Notes: a model not told the origin generated them from the sequence alone. A stretch of 64,000 nucleotides of DNA from Clostridium drakei (GCF_000633595.2 NZ_JIBU02000038.1:1-64000), one strand, 5' to 3'. Shown: positions 44,151 through 55,915, numbered from the stretch's first letter. Translations and numbers: made by a program.

Positions 44151-46577
44151 TTAAACGTGCCATATTTCCTGTGCATATTTTTTTATGGTATTGTCAGAAG
44201 AGAAAATACCTGATTTTCCAATGTTCATTATACACATTTCCTGCCATTTATTTTTATTTCTATAAAGCCTATCTATTTTATCTTGAGCCTTTGTATAAGA
44301 ATCAAAATCCTTTAGAACAAAGTATTCATCATTTTTTTCTAAAAGTGATGAATATATATCTTTAAATTCAGATGATGATACATTTAAAGAGTTATCTACA
44401 AGAGAATTTATAATTTTCATAAGTCTAGAATCTGAATAGTAATAGTTATTTGATTTGTAATTTTTATTTTCTTCTAGGGAAAGTACTTCTTCTTTATTCA
44501 TACCAAATATGATTATATTTTCATCTCCTACCGCTTCTTTAATTTCAATATTAGCTCCATCTAAAGTGGCAATAGTTATTGCTCCATTCATCATAAATTT
44601 CATATTTCCAGTGCCAGAAGCTTCTTTAGTAGCTGTTGATATCTGTTCACTTACATCAGCACAAGAAATTATTTTTTCAGCTAAGGATACAGAATAATTT
44701 GGCAAAAATATAACATTTAATTTTCCATGAATAGCATCTTTATCATTATTAATTTTCACTGCCACTGTATTAATAAATTTTATGATTTGCTTTGCAAGAT
44801 AATAACCAGGTGCAGCTTTTCCTCCAAAGAAAAATGTTCTTGGTATAATATCTAAGGATGGATTCTCCTTAAGTTTATAATATAGATTTAATATATTAAA
44901 GGCGTTTAACAGTTGTCTTTTATATGCATGCAGCCTTTTTACCTGCACATCAAATATAGAATAAGGATTTATATCTATGCTATATATCTTTTTTGCATAG
45001 TTACAAAAATCTATTTTGTTTTTTTCTTTTACTTCTCTAATTTTATTTTGAATATTTAAATCTTTAGAATATCTAGTGAATTTTTCTAATTCCAAAGGAT
45101 TTTTAATCCATTGATTTCCTATGGTTTTACATAAAATTTCCGTAAGGCGAGGATTTGCTTTAACAAGCCATCTTCTATGAGTTATACCATTAGTTTTGTT
45201 ATTAAATTTTCCACTATAGAATTCGTTGAAGTTTTTTAACTCTTTATTTTTCAAAAGTTCTGTATGAAGCTTGGCAACACCATTAACGGAGTGACTTCCT
45301 ACTATAGCTAAGTGTGCCATTTTTATTTCACCATTAAATATTATGGACATGTCATTAAGCTTTTTAGTATCATTTGGGTATTTATTTTGTATTTCTTCAC
45401 AAAAACGTCTGTTTATTTCTTCTATTATCATATAAATTCTTGGTAGAAGTTTTTTGAACATGTTTATAGGCCATTTTTCAAGAGCTTCTGAAAGTATAGT
45501 GTGATTTGTGTAAGACATAATATTTGTAGTGATTTTAAAGGATTCATCCCATGTCATATTTTCTTCATCGATTAGTATTCTCATAAGTTCTGCGACAGCC
45601 ATAGATGGATGGGTGTCATTTATTTGAACAGCGATATATTTATCTAATTCGTTAATAGGAACATTAATTTTTTTATAATATCTAACTATGCTTTGGAGAC
45701 CTGCACTTACTAAGAAATATTGTTGTTTAAGTCTTAATAATTTACCTTCTTCTTTTGAATCATCAGGATATAGTACTTGAGATATGGATTCAATAGAGTT
45801 TTTATATTCTGAAGCTTTTGAATATTGTCCTTTATTAAAGGATGCAAAGTCAAAGTCATCATCTAAAGTTTCAGCATTCCAAAGTCTTAGAGTGTTAACA
45901 GTATCTGTGTTATAGCCTATTACAGGAGTATCATAAGGTACAGCTAGAATTTCTTCATAATTTTCATGTATAAATTTTAAAGAATTGTTTTCCATTATAG
46001 AATGTACATTACCACCAAATCTAATTCTAACAGCTTTATCTTCTTTTCTTGTTTCCCACATATTTCCATCTCTTAGCCAATGATCAGGAATCTCAACTTG
46101 ATATCCATTTATTATTTTTTGCTGAAAAAGTCCATAATAATATCTTATACCGCATCCATGGCCAGGAATATTTAGAGAAGCCATTGAATCAAGAAAACAA
46201 GCAGCGAGTCTTCCTAATCCACCATTACCGAGACCAGCATCATTTTCAATTTCTTCAAGTTCATTTAAACTAATACCCAATTCATTTAAGGCTTCTTTAC
46301 AAGTATCTTTTATTCCTAAATTCAATAAATTATTTCCCAAAAGCCTGCCTATTAGAAATTCCATAGAAAAATAGTATACTTGTTTTTTTTTAGTATTTTT
46401 ATATTTTCTATTAGTTCTCATCCAATTTTGTGATGAATACTTTTTTACTAGTTTCGCAAGGGCAAAGTATTTATGCAAATTAGATGCTTCATCAATACCT
46501 TCAGAATACATAGTAGTGAGTTCGTTTATAAAATCCATTTTAATATTTTTTTTGTCAATGTACATATTATGGATCAT
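44151..46577 (-). CDS. glgP: Glycogen/starch phosphorylase
   Basis: This 808-residue enzyme is of the usual family length. The PLP-binding lysine is K660 in SGTGNMKFMMNGA. Other conserved stretches are FSMEFLIGRLLGNN, GNGGLGRLAACFLDS, QINDTHPSMA and VKRLHAYKRQLLN. It releases glucose-1-phosphate from storage glucan in the cytoplasm. No other glycogen gene is adjacent, so it is expressed alone from the promoter at 46719-46746. AAAGGATG lies before the ATG, a moderate ribosome binding site. Confidence 0.95.
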   Translation of the reverse strand: MIHNMYIDKKNIKMDFINELTTMYSEGIDEASNLHKYFALAKLVKKYSSQNWMRTNRKYKNTKKKQVYYFSMEFLIGRLLGNNLLNLGIKDTCKEALNELGISLNELEEIENDAGLGNGGLGRLAACFLDSMASLNIPGHGCGIRYYYGLFQQKIINGYQVEIPDHWLRDGNMWETRKEDKAVRIRFGGNVHSIMENNSLKFIHENYEEILAVPYDTPVIGYNTDTVNTLRLWNAETLDDDFDFASFNKGQYSKASEYKNSIESISQVLYPDDSKEEGKLLRLKQQYFLVSAGLQSIVRYYKKINVPINELDKYIAVQINDTHPSMAVAELMRILIDEENMTWDESFKITTNIMSYTNHTILSEALEKWPINMFKKLLPRIYMIIEEINRRFCEEIQNKYPNDTKKLNDMSIIFNGEIKMAHLAIVGSHSVNGVAKLHTELLKNKELKNFNEFYSGKFNNKTNGITHRRWLVKANPRLTEILCKTIGNQWIKNPLELEKFTRYSKDLNIQNKIREVKEKNKIDFCNYAKKIYSIDINPYSIFDVQVKRLHAYKRQLLNAFNILNLYYKLKENPSLDIIPRTFFFGGKAAPGYYLAKQIIKFINTVAVKINNDKDAIHGKLNVIFLPNYSVSLAEKIISCADVSEQISTATKEASGTGNMKFMMNGAITIATLDGANIEIKEAVGDENIIIFGMNKEEVLSLEENKNYKSNNYYYSDSRLMKIINSLVDNSLNVSSSEFKDIYSSLLEKNDEYFVLKDFDSYTKAQDKIDRLYRNKNKWQEMCIMNIGKSGIFSSDNTIKKYAQEIWHV

Positions 46578-46607
46578 CCTTTCATGAAATACATTCTTTT
46601 AGAAGAA

Positions 46608-46683
46608 CTTATCCAGGCGCGTAGCAGTGCTTATTCCCCAATTGAAGAAGATGAGTGTATTAGCAATGGTAGCGATCGGATAA
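46608..46683 (-). other. Possible structured 5' leader of glycogen phosphorylase
   Basis: Between promoter and start codon lies a patch of higher G+C than the surroundings. On the mRNA strand TTATCC (46678-46683) can pair with GGATAA (46609-46614), enclosing a second stem CTTCTTC/GAATAAG (46630-46650). I could not match it to a riboswitch core I know. It might instead be a degraded coding fragment. Confidence 0.35.
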
Positions 46684-46718
46684 AGAAATATATAGTATTG
46701 AAGTTGCGCTATTACTAT

Positions 46719-46746
46719 ATTATAACATATAAGTAAAAATGTACAA
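46719..46746 (-). promoter_or_regulatory. Probable sigma-A promoter of glgP
   Basis: On the minus strand TTGTAC (46741-46746) and TATAAT (46719-46724) are 16 bases apart. Transcription would start near 46712, leaving a leader of about 135 bases. The remaining gap 46747-47147 is AT-rich; beyond the cheA ribosome binding site I see no clear element in it. Confidence 0.6.
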
Positions 46747-47147
46747 TTTAAATCAGGAAGAATAGTTAATTTTCTAAATTGATCAGATTTATTTAAAATA
46801 TTATATATATGCAATTATTGCTAATATATTATGAAAAAAAGTTTAACTTTGAATTTAGTTTGATTAAAAAAAGAAAATAAAATTAATGAATATCAAAAAA
46901 AAGGAATTTATAGGTTCATTGTAGAATATATATGCAAAACAAAAGAATACTTGTTGAAAAATATTGTAAAATAAAGAAAAATATCAAACTTGTCAGAAAA
47001 AATAAGTTTGTTAGTAAAATTTGTAGTGGTTTTTAAAATATTTGAAAATTGTAATAATTAGTTGGAAGTAAATTGTTTATTATATTAAAATTCAAACAGT
47101 ATATTTAGAAATAATTAAAGCAAAAATATTATGAGGAGTGATTTAGG

Positions 47148-49208
47148 GTGGATAGAGAACCAATGTTGGATATGTTCCTTTTTGAAACAAATCAGCTTAT
47201 AGAGCAATTAGAAGAAATAATAATTCAGTGTGAGAAAGATAAAAAGCTTCAAGAGGAAGATATAAACGAAATTTTCAGAATAATGCATACAATAAAAGGA
47301 TCTTCAGCAATGATGATGTTTAACAACATCTCTGTTCTTGCTCACTCTCTAGAGGATTTATTTTTCTTTATAAGAGAAAATAAAGTTACATCCATTGACT
47401 TTGAAAAGTTATCTGAATTAGTTCTTTCAGGTATTGATTTTATAAAGGCTGAAATAGACAAGCTGGAAAATTTTAATGAAGCTGATGGAAATTCTGATAC
47501 ACTTGTAGAGGGTATAAAGGCTCATTTAAGTATTATGAAGGGCAATGAAGATGGAAGCAATGAAATAAGTTTGGAAAAGAATGAAGAAGATAAGACACAA
47601 TATTATGTAGGTTCTTTTAAAGAGGAACCTTCAGATGTTAAAGTAACAAAATATTCTGTATGTATCCTATTTGAAGAAGATTGCGAAATGGAAAATATAA
47701 GGGCATATACTGTTTGGCATAATATTAAGGATATTACTACAGAAATTTATTATTTTCCTGAAGATATAATGGAGGATAATGATAGTGCAGAGATTATAAA
47801 AAAAGATGGATTTTTAATGTATTTTGCTACTGACAAATCACGATTAGAAGTTGAGGCATTACTAAATCAAACTGCTTTTGTAAGAAATATGGAGATAAAT
47901 GAAATTGATGAATATCCAGAGAAAATTACAGCTCCTTCATTTCAAGAGGAAGATACAAATGTCTACAATACGGAAGAAAAACAAAAAACTTGTGAGGTTG
48001 AACACGTCAATAATAAGAACAGTGAAAATAAATCTAAAGCATCCAAGCAGCAAAGTATTATAAGTGTAAATATTTCAAAATTAGATATGCTCATGGATTT
48101 AGTGGGTGAAATAGTTATTTCAGAAGCTATGGTTACAAAAAATCCTGAAATAGAATCTTTGCAATTAGATAGCTTTAATAAAGCTGCAAGACAATTAAGA
48201 AAGCTTACAAATGAGCTTCAGGATATTGTAATGTCCATACGAATGGTTCCTGTGTCTATGACTTTTCACAAAATGAATAGGATAGTTAGAGATATGAGTA
48301 AAAAATTAAATAAAGAAGTTGAATTGGAGATTATTGGAGAAGAAACAGAGGTAGATAAAAATATTATAGATCATCTTTCAGATCCTCTTATGCATCTTAT
48401 AAGAAATTCGGTGGATCATGGGTTAGAGGACAAAGAAACGAGAATAGAAACTGGTAAGCCAGAAAAAGGAAAGATAACTTTAGAGGCTAGAGGTGAAGGT
48501 GGAGATGTATGGATTGTAATTAAAGATGATGGAAAAGGCATGGATAGAGAAAAAATCTTAAGTAAAGCTAAGGAAAATGGACTCTTAACAAAAAATCCAA
48601 ATGAGCTTACTGATAAAGAAGTTTTTTCATTCATATTATTACCTGGATTTTCCACAAAAGAAAAGGTTACAGAGTTTTCTGGACGTGGTGTTGGTATGGA
48701 CGTAGTGAAAAAAAATATTGATAGTATTGGTGGAAGTATAGTAATAGATAGTACTGTAGGTGAGGGAACTACCATAGTGATAAAAATTCCTTTAACGCTT
48801 GCAATAATAGATGGTATGGAAATTGCAGTAGGAAAAACAAAATATACGATACCAACGACTTCTATAAGAGAGTCCTTTAAACCTTCAGCAAAAGATGTTA
48901 CAGAGGATTGTGATGGAAACGAAATTATTATGATAAGAGGTCAGTGTTATCCTGTACTAAGAATTCACAGAGCTTTTAATATACAAACTGAGGTTAATTC
49001 AATAGAAGATGGAATTATGGTAATGGTAGATGGTGATTTAAAGTCAGCATGTATTTTTGCGGATAGACTGTTGGGAGAACAACAGGTAGTAGTTAAAGCA
49101 TTGCCGAAATATATCAAAAAGGTTAAGGGAATTGCAGGATGCACTATATTAGGAGATGGTAGTATAAGCTTAATTATAGATGTAAATGGTGTTTTGGAAA
49201 AGCTGTAA
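47148..49208 (+). CDS. cheA: Chemotaxis histidine kinase CheA
   Basis: This 686-residue protein starts at GTG 47148 behind GAGGAG. Domains in order are Hpt with the phosphorylated H47 in IMHTIKGSSAM, a P2-like receiver-docking domain at about 165-255, and a P3 dimerisation helix pair near 300-370. The HATPase with DPLMHLIRNSVDHGLED, DDGKGMD and GRGVGMDVVK follows, then a CheW-like P5 to the end. It is a full-length kinase at the head of a chemosensory operon. No cheY lies in the operon, so its phosphate acceptors are CheB and an unlinked regulator. Confidence 0.93.
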   Translation: MDREPMLDMFLFETNQLIEQLEEIIIQCEKDKKLQEEDINEIFRIMHTIKGSSAMMMFNNISVLAHSLEDLFFFIRENKVTSIDFEKLSELVLSGIDFIKAEIDKLENFNEADGNSDTLVEGIKAHLSIMKGNEDGSNEISLEKNEEDKTQYYVGSFKEEPSDVKVTKYSVCILFEEDCEMENIRAYTVWHNIKDITTEIYYFPEDIMEDNDSAEIIKKDGFLMYFATDKSRLEVEALLNQTAFVRNMEINEIDEYPEKITAPSFQEEDTNVYNTEEKQKTCEVEHVNNKNSENKSKASKQQSIISVNISKLDMLMDLVGEIVISEAMVTKNPEIESLQLDSFNKAARQLRKLTNELQDIVMSIRMVPVSMTFHKMNRIVRDMSKKLNKEVELEIIGEETEVDKNIIDHLSDPLMHLIRNSVDHGLEDKETRIETGKPEKGKITLEARGEGGDVWIVIKDDGKGMDREKILSKAKENGLLTKNPNELTDKEVFSFILLPGFSTKEKVTEFSGRGVGMDVVKKNIDSIGGSIVIDSTVGEGTTIVIKIPLTLAIIDGMEIAVGKTKYTIPTTSIRESFKPSAKDVTEDCDGNEIIMIRGQCYPVLRIHRAFNIQTEVNSIEDGIMVMVDGDLKSACIFADRLLGEQQVVVKALPKYIKKVKGIAGCTILGDGSISLIIDVNGVLEKL

Positions 49209-49286
49209 AATTAGTATGTGAAATTTAAAATATATAAAATAAATATATTATTAAATTTAACAATTTTATAATAAGGGGGCTTATAA

Positions 49287-52052
49287 ATGAGTCATTTTAA
49301 GGATCTAAATATAAGATTGAAAATTTCAATAGCCTTTATATTAATAAGTGTATTAATGCTTATTATGGGTTATGTTGCAGTTAAAGACATTAAAGATATA
49401 GACAGACTTGATACAGATTTATATGAAAAAAGTACAAAACCATTAAGTAATTTGAATGCTATTTCATTAGACATTGAAAAAATGAGCAGCCTGGTACGAA
49501 ATGAAGTTATAAGTGCAGATATAAATGAAATTAACAATAATAAAAGTGAAATAGCAAATTTAGATAAAGATTTTGATAGTAATATGAGTGAATTTGCAAA
49601 AAACATGAACAGTCAGGAAATTAAAGATGAATATAATAATCTAAAGAATTTGATGGATAAATATAGGCCTATTAGAGATAAAGTTACAAATCTTGCGGCT
49701 GCACAAAATCATGCGGAGGCTATAAAGTTAATAAATGGAGAAGGAGCTGAATTAAAAAAGTCTTTAGATAAATCTACTAAAAATCTACTTGATTTGAAGA
49801 TAGGTCGTGCTAAAGAAAAATCAGATACTAATACTTCTACAGCTAATAAAGCAGCAGTTATAATTATAGCTTTGATTGTTGCGTTTATAATATTAGCATT
49901 GATAATAGGAGGATTTTTGTCGCATATAATAAGCAAACCATTAAAAAAGCTTACTGAAATTGCAAAACAAATTTCAGTGGGAGATGTTGAGGTTGATGTA
50001 CAATCAGTTTCAAAAGATGAAATAGGAAAACTTCAAGATGCATTTAAGGATATGGTTGAAAATATAAAGGAAAATACTGATGCTATAAATAAAATAGCTT
50101 CAGGCGATTTTAAAATACAAGTAAAGATAAAATCAGAAAAAGATGTGCTTGGAAAGTCAATAGTAAAAATGATTGACAACATGAAATTATTAATGAATGA
50201 AACCAACAATTTAATTGAAGCAGCAGAAAAAGGAAAATTAAATACAAGAGGTAATTCATCGGAGTTTGTTGGAGAATGGAAAGAACTTATAGAAGAAATA
50301 AATAATTTAATAGATGCATTTGTTGTTCCAATAAAGGTAACATCAAATTATGTTGAAAGAATAAGTAAGGGTGATATACCATCTAAAATAACAGATGAAT
50401 ATTTAGGAGATTTTAATGAAATTAAAAATAATTTAAATAGTTGCATAGATAATATTAGTGAATTAGTAAAGGATGCAAATGTGCTTGTTGAAGCAGCAGC
50501 AATTGGTAAATTAGATGTGAGAACTGATGCAAGTAAACATAGTGGAGATTATCGCAAAATAGTGGAAGGTGTTAATAATACACTTGATATTGTAATAAAG
50601 CCATTAGATGAAGCTAACAATGTTTTAGGAAAGTTATCTTTAAATGATTTTAGTATTTCAATGTCGAGGGATTATAAAGGAACCTTCAAAGAATTTTCAG
50701 ATTCAATAAATGCTGTATTAGAAAGATTATTAAGTGTACAAGATGCTTTTGTTAAAATTTCTAATGGTGATACAAGTAAACTAGATCAATTCCGTAAAGT
50801 AGGGAAAAGATCTGAAAATGATAAATTAATTCCTGCTGCTATAGAAATGATGGTTGTTATAGAAAATTTAATTATTGAGTCAAAAGCACTTGCATCTGCG
50901 TCTGTGGAAGGAAAATTAAATATTAGAGGCGATGCAAAAAAATTTAAAGGCGGTTATAGAGAAGTTATTGAAGGAATAAACAAAAGTATGGATTCAATAG
51001 TAAATCCAATTGAAGAAGCTTCAAGCATAATGCAGAAAATGTCACAGGGAGATTTGACGTGTAATATGAATGGGTCATATAAGGGTGAATATGCTAAGAT
51101 GCAGGATTCCTTGAATTTCACAATTAGCTTTTTGAATAATATATTAAGTCGAATTAATAATGCATCTGCAGAAGTTGCTTCTGGAGCAAGGCAGGTGTCT
51201 GATGGAAGTCAAGCATTGTCCCAAGGAGCTACAGAACAGGCAAGTTCTATAGAAGAATTAACAGTATCTATTACAGAAGTTGCAACACAAACAAAAGAAA
51301 ATGCGGTTAATGCAAATGAAGCAAATGAATTAGCACTTAAGGCAAAGGAAAATGCAGAACAAGGAAATATACATATGGTTGGAATGCTTAAGTCTATGGA
51401 AGAGATTAATGAATCTTCTTCAAATATTTCAAAAATTATCAAAGTAATAGATGAAATAGCCTTCCAAACTAATATACTTGCTTTAAATGCAGCAGTAGAA
51501 GCAGCAAGAGCAGGACAACATGGTAAAGGCTTTGCAGTAGTAGCAGAGGAAGTTAGAAATTTAGCAGCAAGAAGTGCAAATGCGGCTAAAGAAACTACGG
51601 CATTAATAGAAGGGTCTATTAAAAAAGTAGAATCCGGTACCGAAATAGCCAAAGAGACAGCTGAAGCACTTAATGAAATTGTGGAAGGTGTAGCAAAATC
51701 AGCAAATTTTGTTTCGGAAATAGCTTCAGCATCTAGTGAACAGGCATCAGCAATAGCACAAATAAATAAAGGAATTGAGCAAGTTTCACAAGTAGTACAG
51801 ACCAATTCTGCTACAGCAGAGGAAAGTGCAGCAGCTAGTGAAGAACTTTCAAGTCAGTCTCAAATATTAAAGGAAATGGCAGGTAAATTCATACTTAATA
51901 CTGTAAATTCAAATTATACAGAATTTGAAAAGAAACAGTATAAAAGTAAAGAGAGTAATGCAAATGATATGAATTATGCATACATGGAAGCAGCAACAAC
52001 ATCTACAAAACCTAGAATAGCTCTTAGTGATAATGAGTTTGGTAAGTATTAA
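49287..52052 (+). CDS. Methyl-accepting chemotaxis protein with poly-HAMP chain (9 units)
   Basis: This 921-residue receptor has a membrane segment at about 11-31, an extracellular four-helix-bundle sensor, and a second membrane segment at about 190-212. A canonical HAMP domain follows, and then eight further HAMP-like units recognisable by their SxGDLxx/xGKLxxR turns (for example [27 protein letters not shown]). The signalling domain has the usual tip ([20 protein letters not shown]). The C-terminal tail ends [14 protein letters not shown], shared with the second receptor. It should feed CheA through CheW; the ligand is unknown. It is AT-rich like its neighbours and shows no sign of transfer. 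Confidence 0.9.
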   Translation: MSHFKDLNIRLKISIAFILISVLMLIMGYVAVKDIKDIDRLDTDLYEKSTKPLSNLNAISLDIEKMSSLVRNEVISADINEINNNKSEIANLDKDFDSNMSEFAKNMNSQEIKDEYNNLKNLMDKYRPIRDKVTNLAAAQNHAEAIKLINGEGAELKKSLDKSTKNLLDLKIGRAKEKSDTNTSTANKAAVIIIALIVAFIILALIIGGFLSHIISKPLKKLTEIAKQISVGDVEVDVQSVSKDEIGKLQDAFKDMVENIKENTDAINKIASGDFKIQVKIKSEKDVLGKSIVKMIDNMKLLMNETNNLIEAAEKGKLNTRGNSSEFVGEWKELIEEINNLIDAFVVPIKVTSNYVERISKGDIPSKITDEYLGDFNEIKNNLNSCIDNISELVKDANVLVEAAAIGKLDVRTDASKHSGDYRKIVEGVNNTLDIVIKPLDEANNVLGKLSLNDFSISMSRDYKGTFKEFSDSINAVLERLLSVQDAFVKISNGDTSKLDQFRKVGKRSENDKLIPAAIEMMVVIENLIIESKALASASVEGKLNIRGDAKKFKGGYREVIEGINKSMDSIVNPIEEASSIMQKMSQGDLTCNMNGSYKGEYAKMQDSLNFTISFLNNILSRINNASAEVASGARQVSDGSQALSQGATEQASSIEELTVSITEVATQTKENAVNANEANELALKAKENAEQGNIHMVGMLKSMEEINESSSNISKIIKVIDEIAFQTNILALNAAVEAARAGQHGKGFAVVAEEVRNLAARSANAAKETTALIEGSIKKVESGTEIAKETAEALNEIVEGVAKSANFVSEIASASSEQASAIAQINKGIEQVSQVVQTNSATAEESAAASEELSSQSQILKEMAGKFILNTVNSNYTEFEKKQYKSKESNANDMNYAYMEAATTSTKPRIALSDNEFGKY

Positions 52053-52130
52053 TAAATGTCTATAAATTTTTAAAAAAATTGTTTGTAAATCATGTTTTTA
52101 TTAAATTTAAATTGAAGGAAGGTGCATTAA

Positions 52131-52625
52131 ATGGCAGAAATAATTGATGAAACAACAGAATTGGCAGAAGATACTCAAAAGGGAAGATTTTTAACATTTT
52201 CAGTTGGAAAAGAAAGCTATGGCATAGAAATTAAGTATGTTAAGGAAATAATCGGCATACAAGAAATAACAGAGGTGCCAGAACTTCCTGACTATGTAAA
52301 AGGTATAATAAATCTTAGGGGTAAGATTATACCTGTGATGGATGTAAGATTAAGGTTTAAAAAAGAACCAAAAGAATATAATGATAGGACATGTATAATA
52401 GTAATTGATGTTGAAGAAATTTCTATAGGATTGATAGTGGATAATGTTTCAGAAGTACTTACAATAGAAGAAGAAAATATTGTTCCACCACCAGATTTAA
52501 AAACAGGATTTCATAATAGATATGTAAAAGGAATAGGTAAAGTAGGAAATGAAGTTAAACTTCTATTGGATTGTCAAAAAGTTTTAAATGATGATGAAAT
52601 GGATGCTATTAAAGAAGTGTTATAA
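52131..52625 (+). CDS. cheW: Chemotaxis coupling protein CheW
   Basis: This 164-residue single-domain SH3-like protein has FLTFSVGKESYGIEIKYVKE at the start, VKGIINLRGKIIPVMDVR in the middle and a GLIVDNVSEVL strand. It bridges CheA and the receptors at the membrane. It lies between the two receptor genes; AAGGAAGGTG precedes the ATG. A 13-bp hairpin follows the gene. Confidence 0.93.
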   Translation: MAEIIDETTELAEDTQKGRFLTFSVGKESYGIEIKYVKEIIGIQEITEVPELPDYVKGIINLRGKIIPVMDVRLRFKKEPKEYNDRTCIIVIDVEEISIGLIVDNVSEVLTIEEENIVPPPDLKTGFHNRYVKGIGKVGNEVKLLLDCQKVLNDDEMDAIKEVL

Positions 52626-52639
52626 AATGACTATTAGAT

Positions 52640-52669
52640 TTAGGTAGAATTTGCTGAAATTCTACCTAA
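52640..52669 (+). terminator. Hairpin between cheW and the second receptor gene
   Basis: TTAGGTAGAATTT at 52640-52652 pairs perfectly with AAATTCTACCTAA at 52657-52669 around GCTG. A weak T stretch follows, so partial termination or message protection is more likely than a full stop. Confidence 0.65.
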
Positions 52670-52711
52670 TTAAACAAAATAAGTGACTTAATTTAGAAAG
52701 GGATGAATGCT

Positions 52712-55700
52712 ATGAAATGGTTTTACAATTTGAAAATTTCTAAAAAAATTATTATTTCAATTACTGCTATAGCAGTAATTGGTGGTTTACTTATTGGATC
52801 AGTAGGATTTTTATATATCAATAAAATTAATAATTTAAGCAAGTTAATATATAAAGAAAATATAGCACCATTAACTCCTATATATAAAGTAGAAGCAGAT
52901 TTTTTAAAAGTGCGTAATAATTTAAGAGATATGGCATTAAGTAAATCACAGGATAAATCTCAATATGTTAATACAATAAATGATTTATATAAAGATTTAA
53001 ATAATAATTTAAGTGAATATGACAAATATATATCTTCCAATGAAGAAGATCAAAATTATAAAGTATTAAAATCTGATGTTAGTAAATATGGAGCGTTAAA
53101 AGATAAGATTATTAATTTGATACAATCAAATCAATTGGATAGTGCTTTAGCGTTAATGAATGGTGATGGTAGTACTATAACAAGCGAGCTTGATGCCTCT
53201 ATTACAAAAGCTTTTGATCTTAATAATAAGCAAGCTGATGATAGAAATAAGATGAATTTAAATAATGGAAGCAGAGCAGAACTGTTAATGTTTGGAATAG
53301 TATTATTGGCAGTAGTTATGTCTATATTAATAGGTTTATTTGTTTCAAAGATGATTAGCAAGCCTCTAAATAAAATATTGGATGCAGCAAATAATATTTC
53401 TTCTGGAAATCTTAATGTTGATTTAAATATTGATAGTAAAGATGAAGTTGGAATTCTTGTACAAGCATTTCAAAAAATTGTGCAAGCATTGAAAAATTTA
53501 ATAACAGATTCTAATATGCTTGCGGCAGCAGCAGTAGATGGTAAACTTAATACAAGAGTAGATGCAAATAAGCATAATGGAGATTATCGTAAAATAGTAG
53601 AAGGCTTCAATAGTACTCTTGATTCAGTAATAGAACCATTGAATGAAGCAAATGCAGTTTTAGGTAAAATGTCAGTAAATGATTTTACTGTAAAAATGGA
53701 TGCAAATCAAAAGGGAGAATTTATAAAGTTTGCCAACTCAATTAATACTGTACAAAGAAATCTGCTCAATGCTGAAGATATTTTTATTAAAATTTCAAAA
53801 GGTGATATAAGCAGATTAGATGAGTTTAAACGAATAGGCAGAAGATCTGAAAATGATAAGTTAATGCCAGCAGCCATAGCTGTTATGGAGTCAATACAGG
53901 AATTAATAGATGAAACAGTTACTCTTTCTAATAATGCTATAAATGGAAGCTTGAGTTCAAGAGCAAATGCTGGAAAATTCCAAGGGGGATATAAAGAATT
54001 AGTAGAAGGTTTCAATAAAACGCTTGAAGCAATTGCAGAACCTATTAATGATTCGATGATGGTTTTAGAAAAGTTTTCTCTTAATGATTACACAATTAAT
54101 ATGACTAAAAATTATAAAGGCGATTTTAATAGCTATGCTAATTCCATTAATGATTTACACAAAAGGTTATTGGTAATACAGAGAGCTTTTAATGACACTT
54201 CAAGAGGAGATATTAGTCAATTAGAAGAAATGAAACGCGTGGGAAGAAGATGTGAAAATGATCAGTTGCTTCCAGCATTAATAGAGATGATGGAAACGAA
54301 TAAAAATTTATTCCTTGAAGTTCAAATGTTAACTAATAATGCTATTGAAGGTAAGCTAGATGTTCGAGGAGATTCAACAAAATTCAAAGGAAATAACAAA
54401 ACAATAGTTGATCAGATAAACAAACTTATAGATGAGTTGAATGCTCCTTTAAATGAAGCTAATAAAGTTTTGAATAGGATGTCTTTAAATGACTTAAGTG
54501 TACAAATGAGTGGAAACTACAAAGGCATGCTTAAAGAATTTTCAGATGCTATAGAAAATGTACATCAAAGGCTTTCAAGTATTCAAGCTCTATTTATAGA
54601 TATCTCTAATGGTAACACATCAAGTTTAGAAGAATTGCGTAAATTAGGAAGAAGATCTGAAAATGATAGATTGCTTCCTGCAATAATAACAATGATGGAA
54701 ACAATACAGGAATTAATTAATGAATCCAGTGTACTTGTTGACGCAGCTGTAAATGGAAATTTAAGTATAAGAGGAAACGCAGATAAATTTAAAGGCGGCT
54801 ATAGAGAAGTTATTCAAGGAATCAATAAAACTATGGATGCAGTAGTTAAACCAATAGAAGAAGCTTCAAATATAATGCAGAAAATGGCGGAAGGTGATTT
54901 GACATTTAAGATGAATGAAGACTATAAGGGTGAATATGCTAAAATGAAGGATTCATTGAACTTTACAATTAGTTTCTTTAATGATGTATTAAATGAAATT
55001 AATAATTCAGCAACTGAGGTTGCTTCAGGATCAAGACAGGTATCCGATGGAAGTCAGGCATTATCTCAAGGAGCTACAGAGCAGGCTAGTTCTGTTGAAG
55101 AATTGACAGTATCTATTAATGAAGTAGCAGCACAAACAAAAGAAAATGCAGTTAATGCAAATCAGGCAAATGAATTAGCACTTAAAGCAAAGGAAAATGC
55201 AAAACAGGGTAATGAACACATGGGTGAAATGCTTAAATCTATGCAGGAAATTAACGAATCATCTTCAAATATTTCCAAGATTATCAAGGTAATAGATGAA
55301 ATAGCTTTTCAAACCAATATACTTGCTTTAAATGCAGCAGTAGAAGCAGCAAGGGCAGGACAGCATGGTAAAGGCTTTGCAGTAGTAGCAGAAGAAGTTA
55401 GAAATTTGGCAGCAAGAAGTGCTAATGCAGCTAAAGAAACAACAGGACTTATAGAAGGCTCTATTATCAAGGTAGAAGCTGGTACAGAAATAGCTAATGC
55501 TACAGCTAAAGCTCTCAATGAAATTGTTGAGGGGGTAGCAAAATCAGCTAATTTTGTAGGTGAAATAGCATCAGCTTCTAATGAACAGGCAGCAGCCATT
55601 GCACAAATAAATAAGGGGGTTGAGCAAGTATCACAGGTTGTACAAACAAATTCTGCTACAGCAGAGGAAAGTGCAGCAGCTAGCGAGGAACTTTCAAGTC

Positions 55701-55897
55701 AATCTCAGATATTAAAAGAAATGGTAAGTAAGTTTAGGCTTAATAGTACTTCGGTTAAGAATTCAACATATGAAAAGAATAAATATAAAAATAATGGAAA
55801 TTATATGGATGATGTAGACTATTCATATGCAGAAGCAGCAGTAACCTCTAACAAACCTAAAATAGCTCTTAGTGATAGTGAATTTGGTAAATATTAA
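52712..55897 (+). CDS. Methyl-accepting chemotaxis protein with poly-HAMP chain (12 units)
   Basis: This receptor has 1061 residues from ATG 52712. AAAGGG at 52697-52702 touches an earlier ATG at 52703 and is better spaced for this one. It has membrane segments near 15-37 and 195-215, a helical sensor between, and a canonical HAMP. Eleven more HAMP-like units follow, arranged as repeated triplets: xGKLxxR, then SLNDxxxxM, then a unit with GRRSENDxLLPA. The signalling domain is nearly identical to that of the first receptor, and the tail ends [14 protein letters not shown]. The two genes are clear paralogues differing in HAMP copy number. The ligand is unknown. Confidence 0.9.
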   Translation: MKWFYNLKISKKIIISITAIAVIGGLLIGSVGFLYINKINNLSKLIYKENIAPLTPIYKVEADFLKVRNNLRDMALSKSQDKSQYVNTINDLYKDLNNNLSEYDKYISSNEEDQNYKVLKSDVSKYGALKDKIINLIQSNQLDSALALMNGDGSTITSELDASITKAFDLNNKQADDRNKMNLNNGSRAELLMFGIVLLAVVMSILIGLFVSKMISKPLNKILDAANNISSGNLNVDLNIDSKDEVGILVQAFQKIVQALKNLITDSNMLAAAAVDGKLNTRVDANKHNGDYRKIVEGFNSTLDSVIEPLNEANAVLGKMSVNDFTVKMDANQKGEFIKFANSINTVQRNLLNAEDIFIKISKGDISRLDEFKRIGRRSENDKLMPAAIAVMESIQELIDETVTLSNNAINGSLSSRANAGKFQGGYKELVEGFNKTLEAIAEPINDSMMVLEKFSLNDYTINMTKNYKGDFNSYANSINDLHKRLLVIQRAFNDTSRGDISQLEEMKRVGRRCENDQLLPALIEMMETNKNLFLEVQMLTNNAIEGKLDVRGDSTKFKGNNKTIVDQINKLIDELNAPLNEANKVLNRMSLNDLSVQMSGNYKGMLKEFSDAIENVHQRLSSIQALFIDISNGNTSSLEELRKLGRRSENDRLLPAIITMMETIQELINESSVLVDAAVNGNLSIRGNADKFKGGYREVIQGINKTMDAVVKPIEEASNIMQKMAEGDLTFKMNEDYKGEYAKMKDSLNFTISFFNDVLNEINNSATEVASGSRQVSDGSQALSQGATEQASSVEELTVSINEVAAQTKENAVNANQANELALKAKENAKQGNEHMGEMLKSMQEINESSSNISKIIKVIDEIAFQTNILALNAAVEAARAGQHGKGFAVVAEEVRNLAARSANAAKETTGLIEGSIIKVEAGTEIANATAKALNEIVEGVAKSANFVGEIASASNEQAAAIAQINKGVEQVSQVVQTNSATAEESAAASEELSSQSQILKEMVSKFRLNSTSVKNSTYEKNKYKNNGNYMDDVDYSYAEAAVTSNKPKIALSDSEFGKY

Positions 55898-55915
55898 TTT
55901 ATGTAAAAATATTAT

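Noticed and set aside
46473-46736. Plus-strand frame of 87 codons over the start of glycogen phosphorylase
   Set aside because: Its first part is antisense to glgP. The remainder lies in the putative leader, and no start signal is seen.
51209-51805. Long open frame (198 codons) antisense to the first receptor
   Set aside because: It mirrors the alanine-rich signalling domain. Low stop frequency on the opposite strand comes from codon composition, and no ribosome binding site is present.
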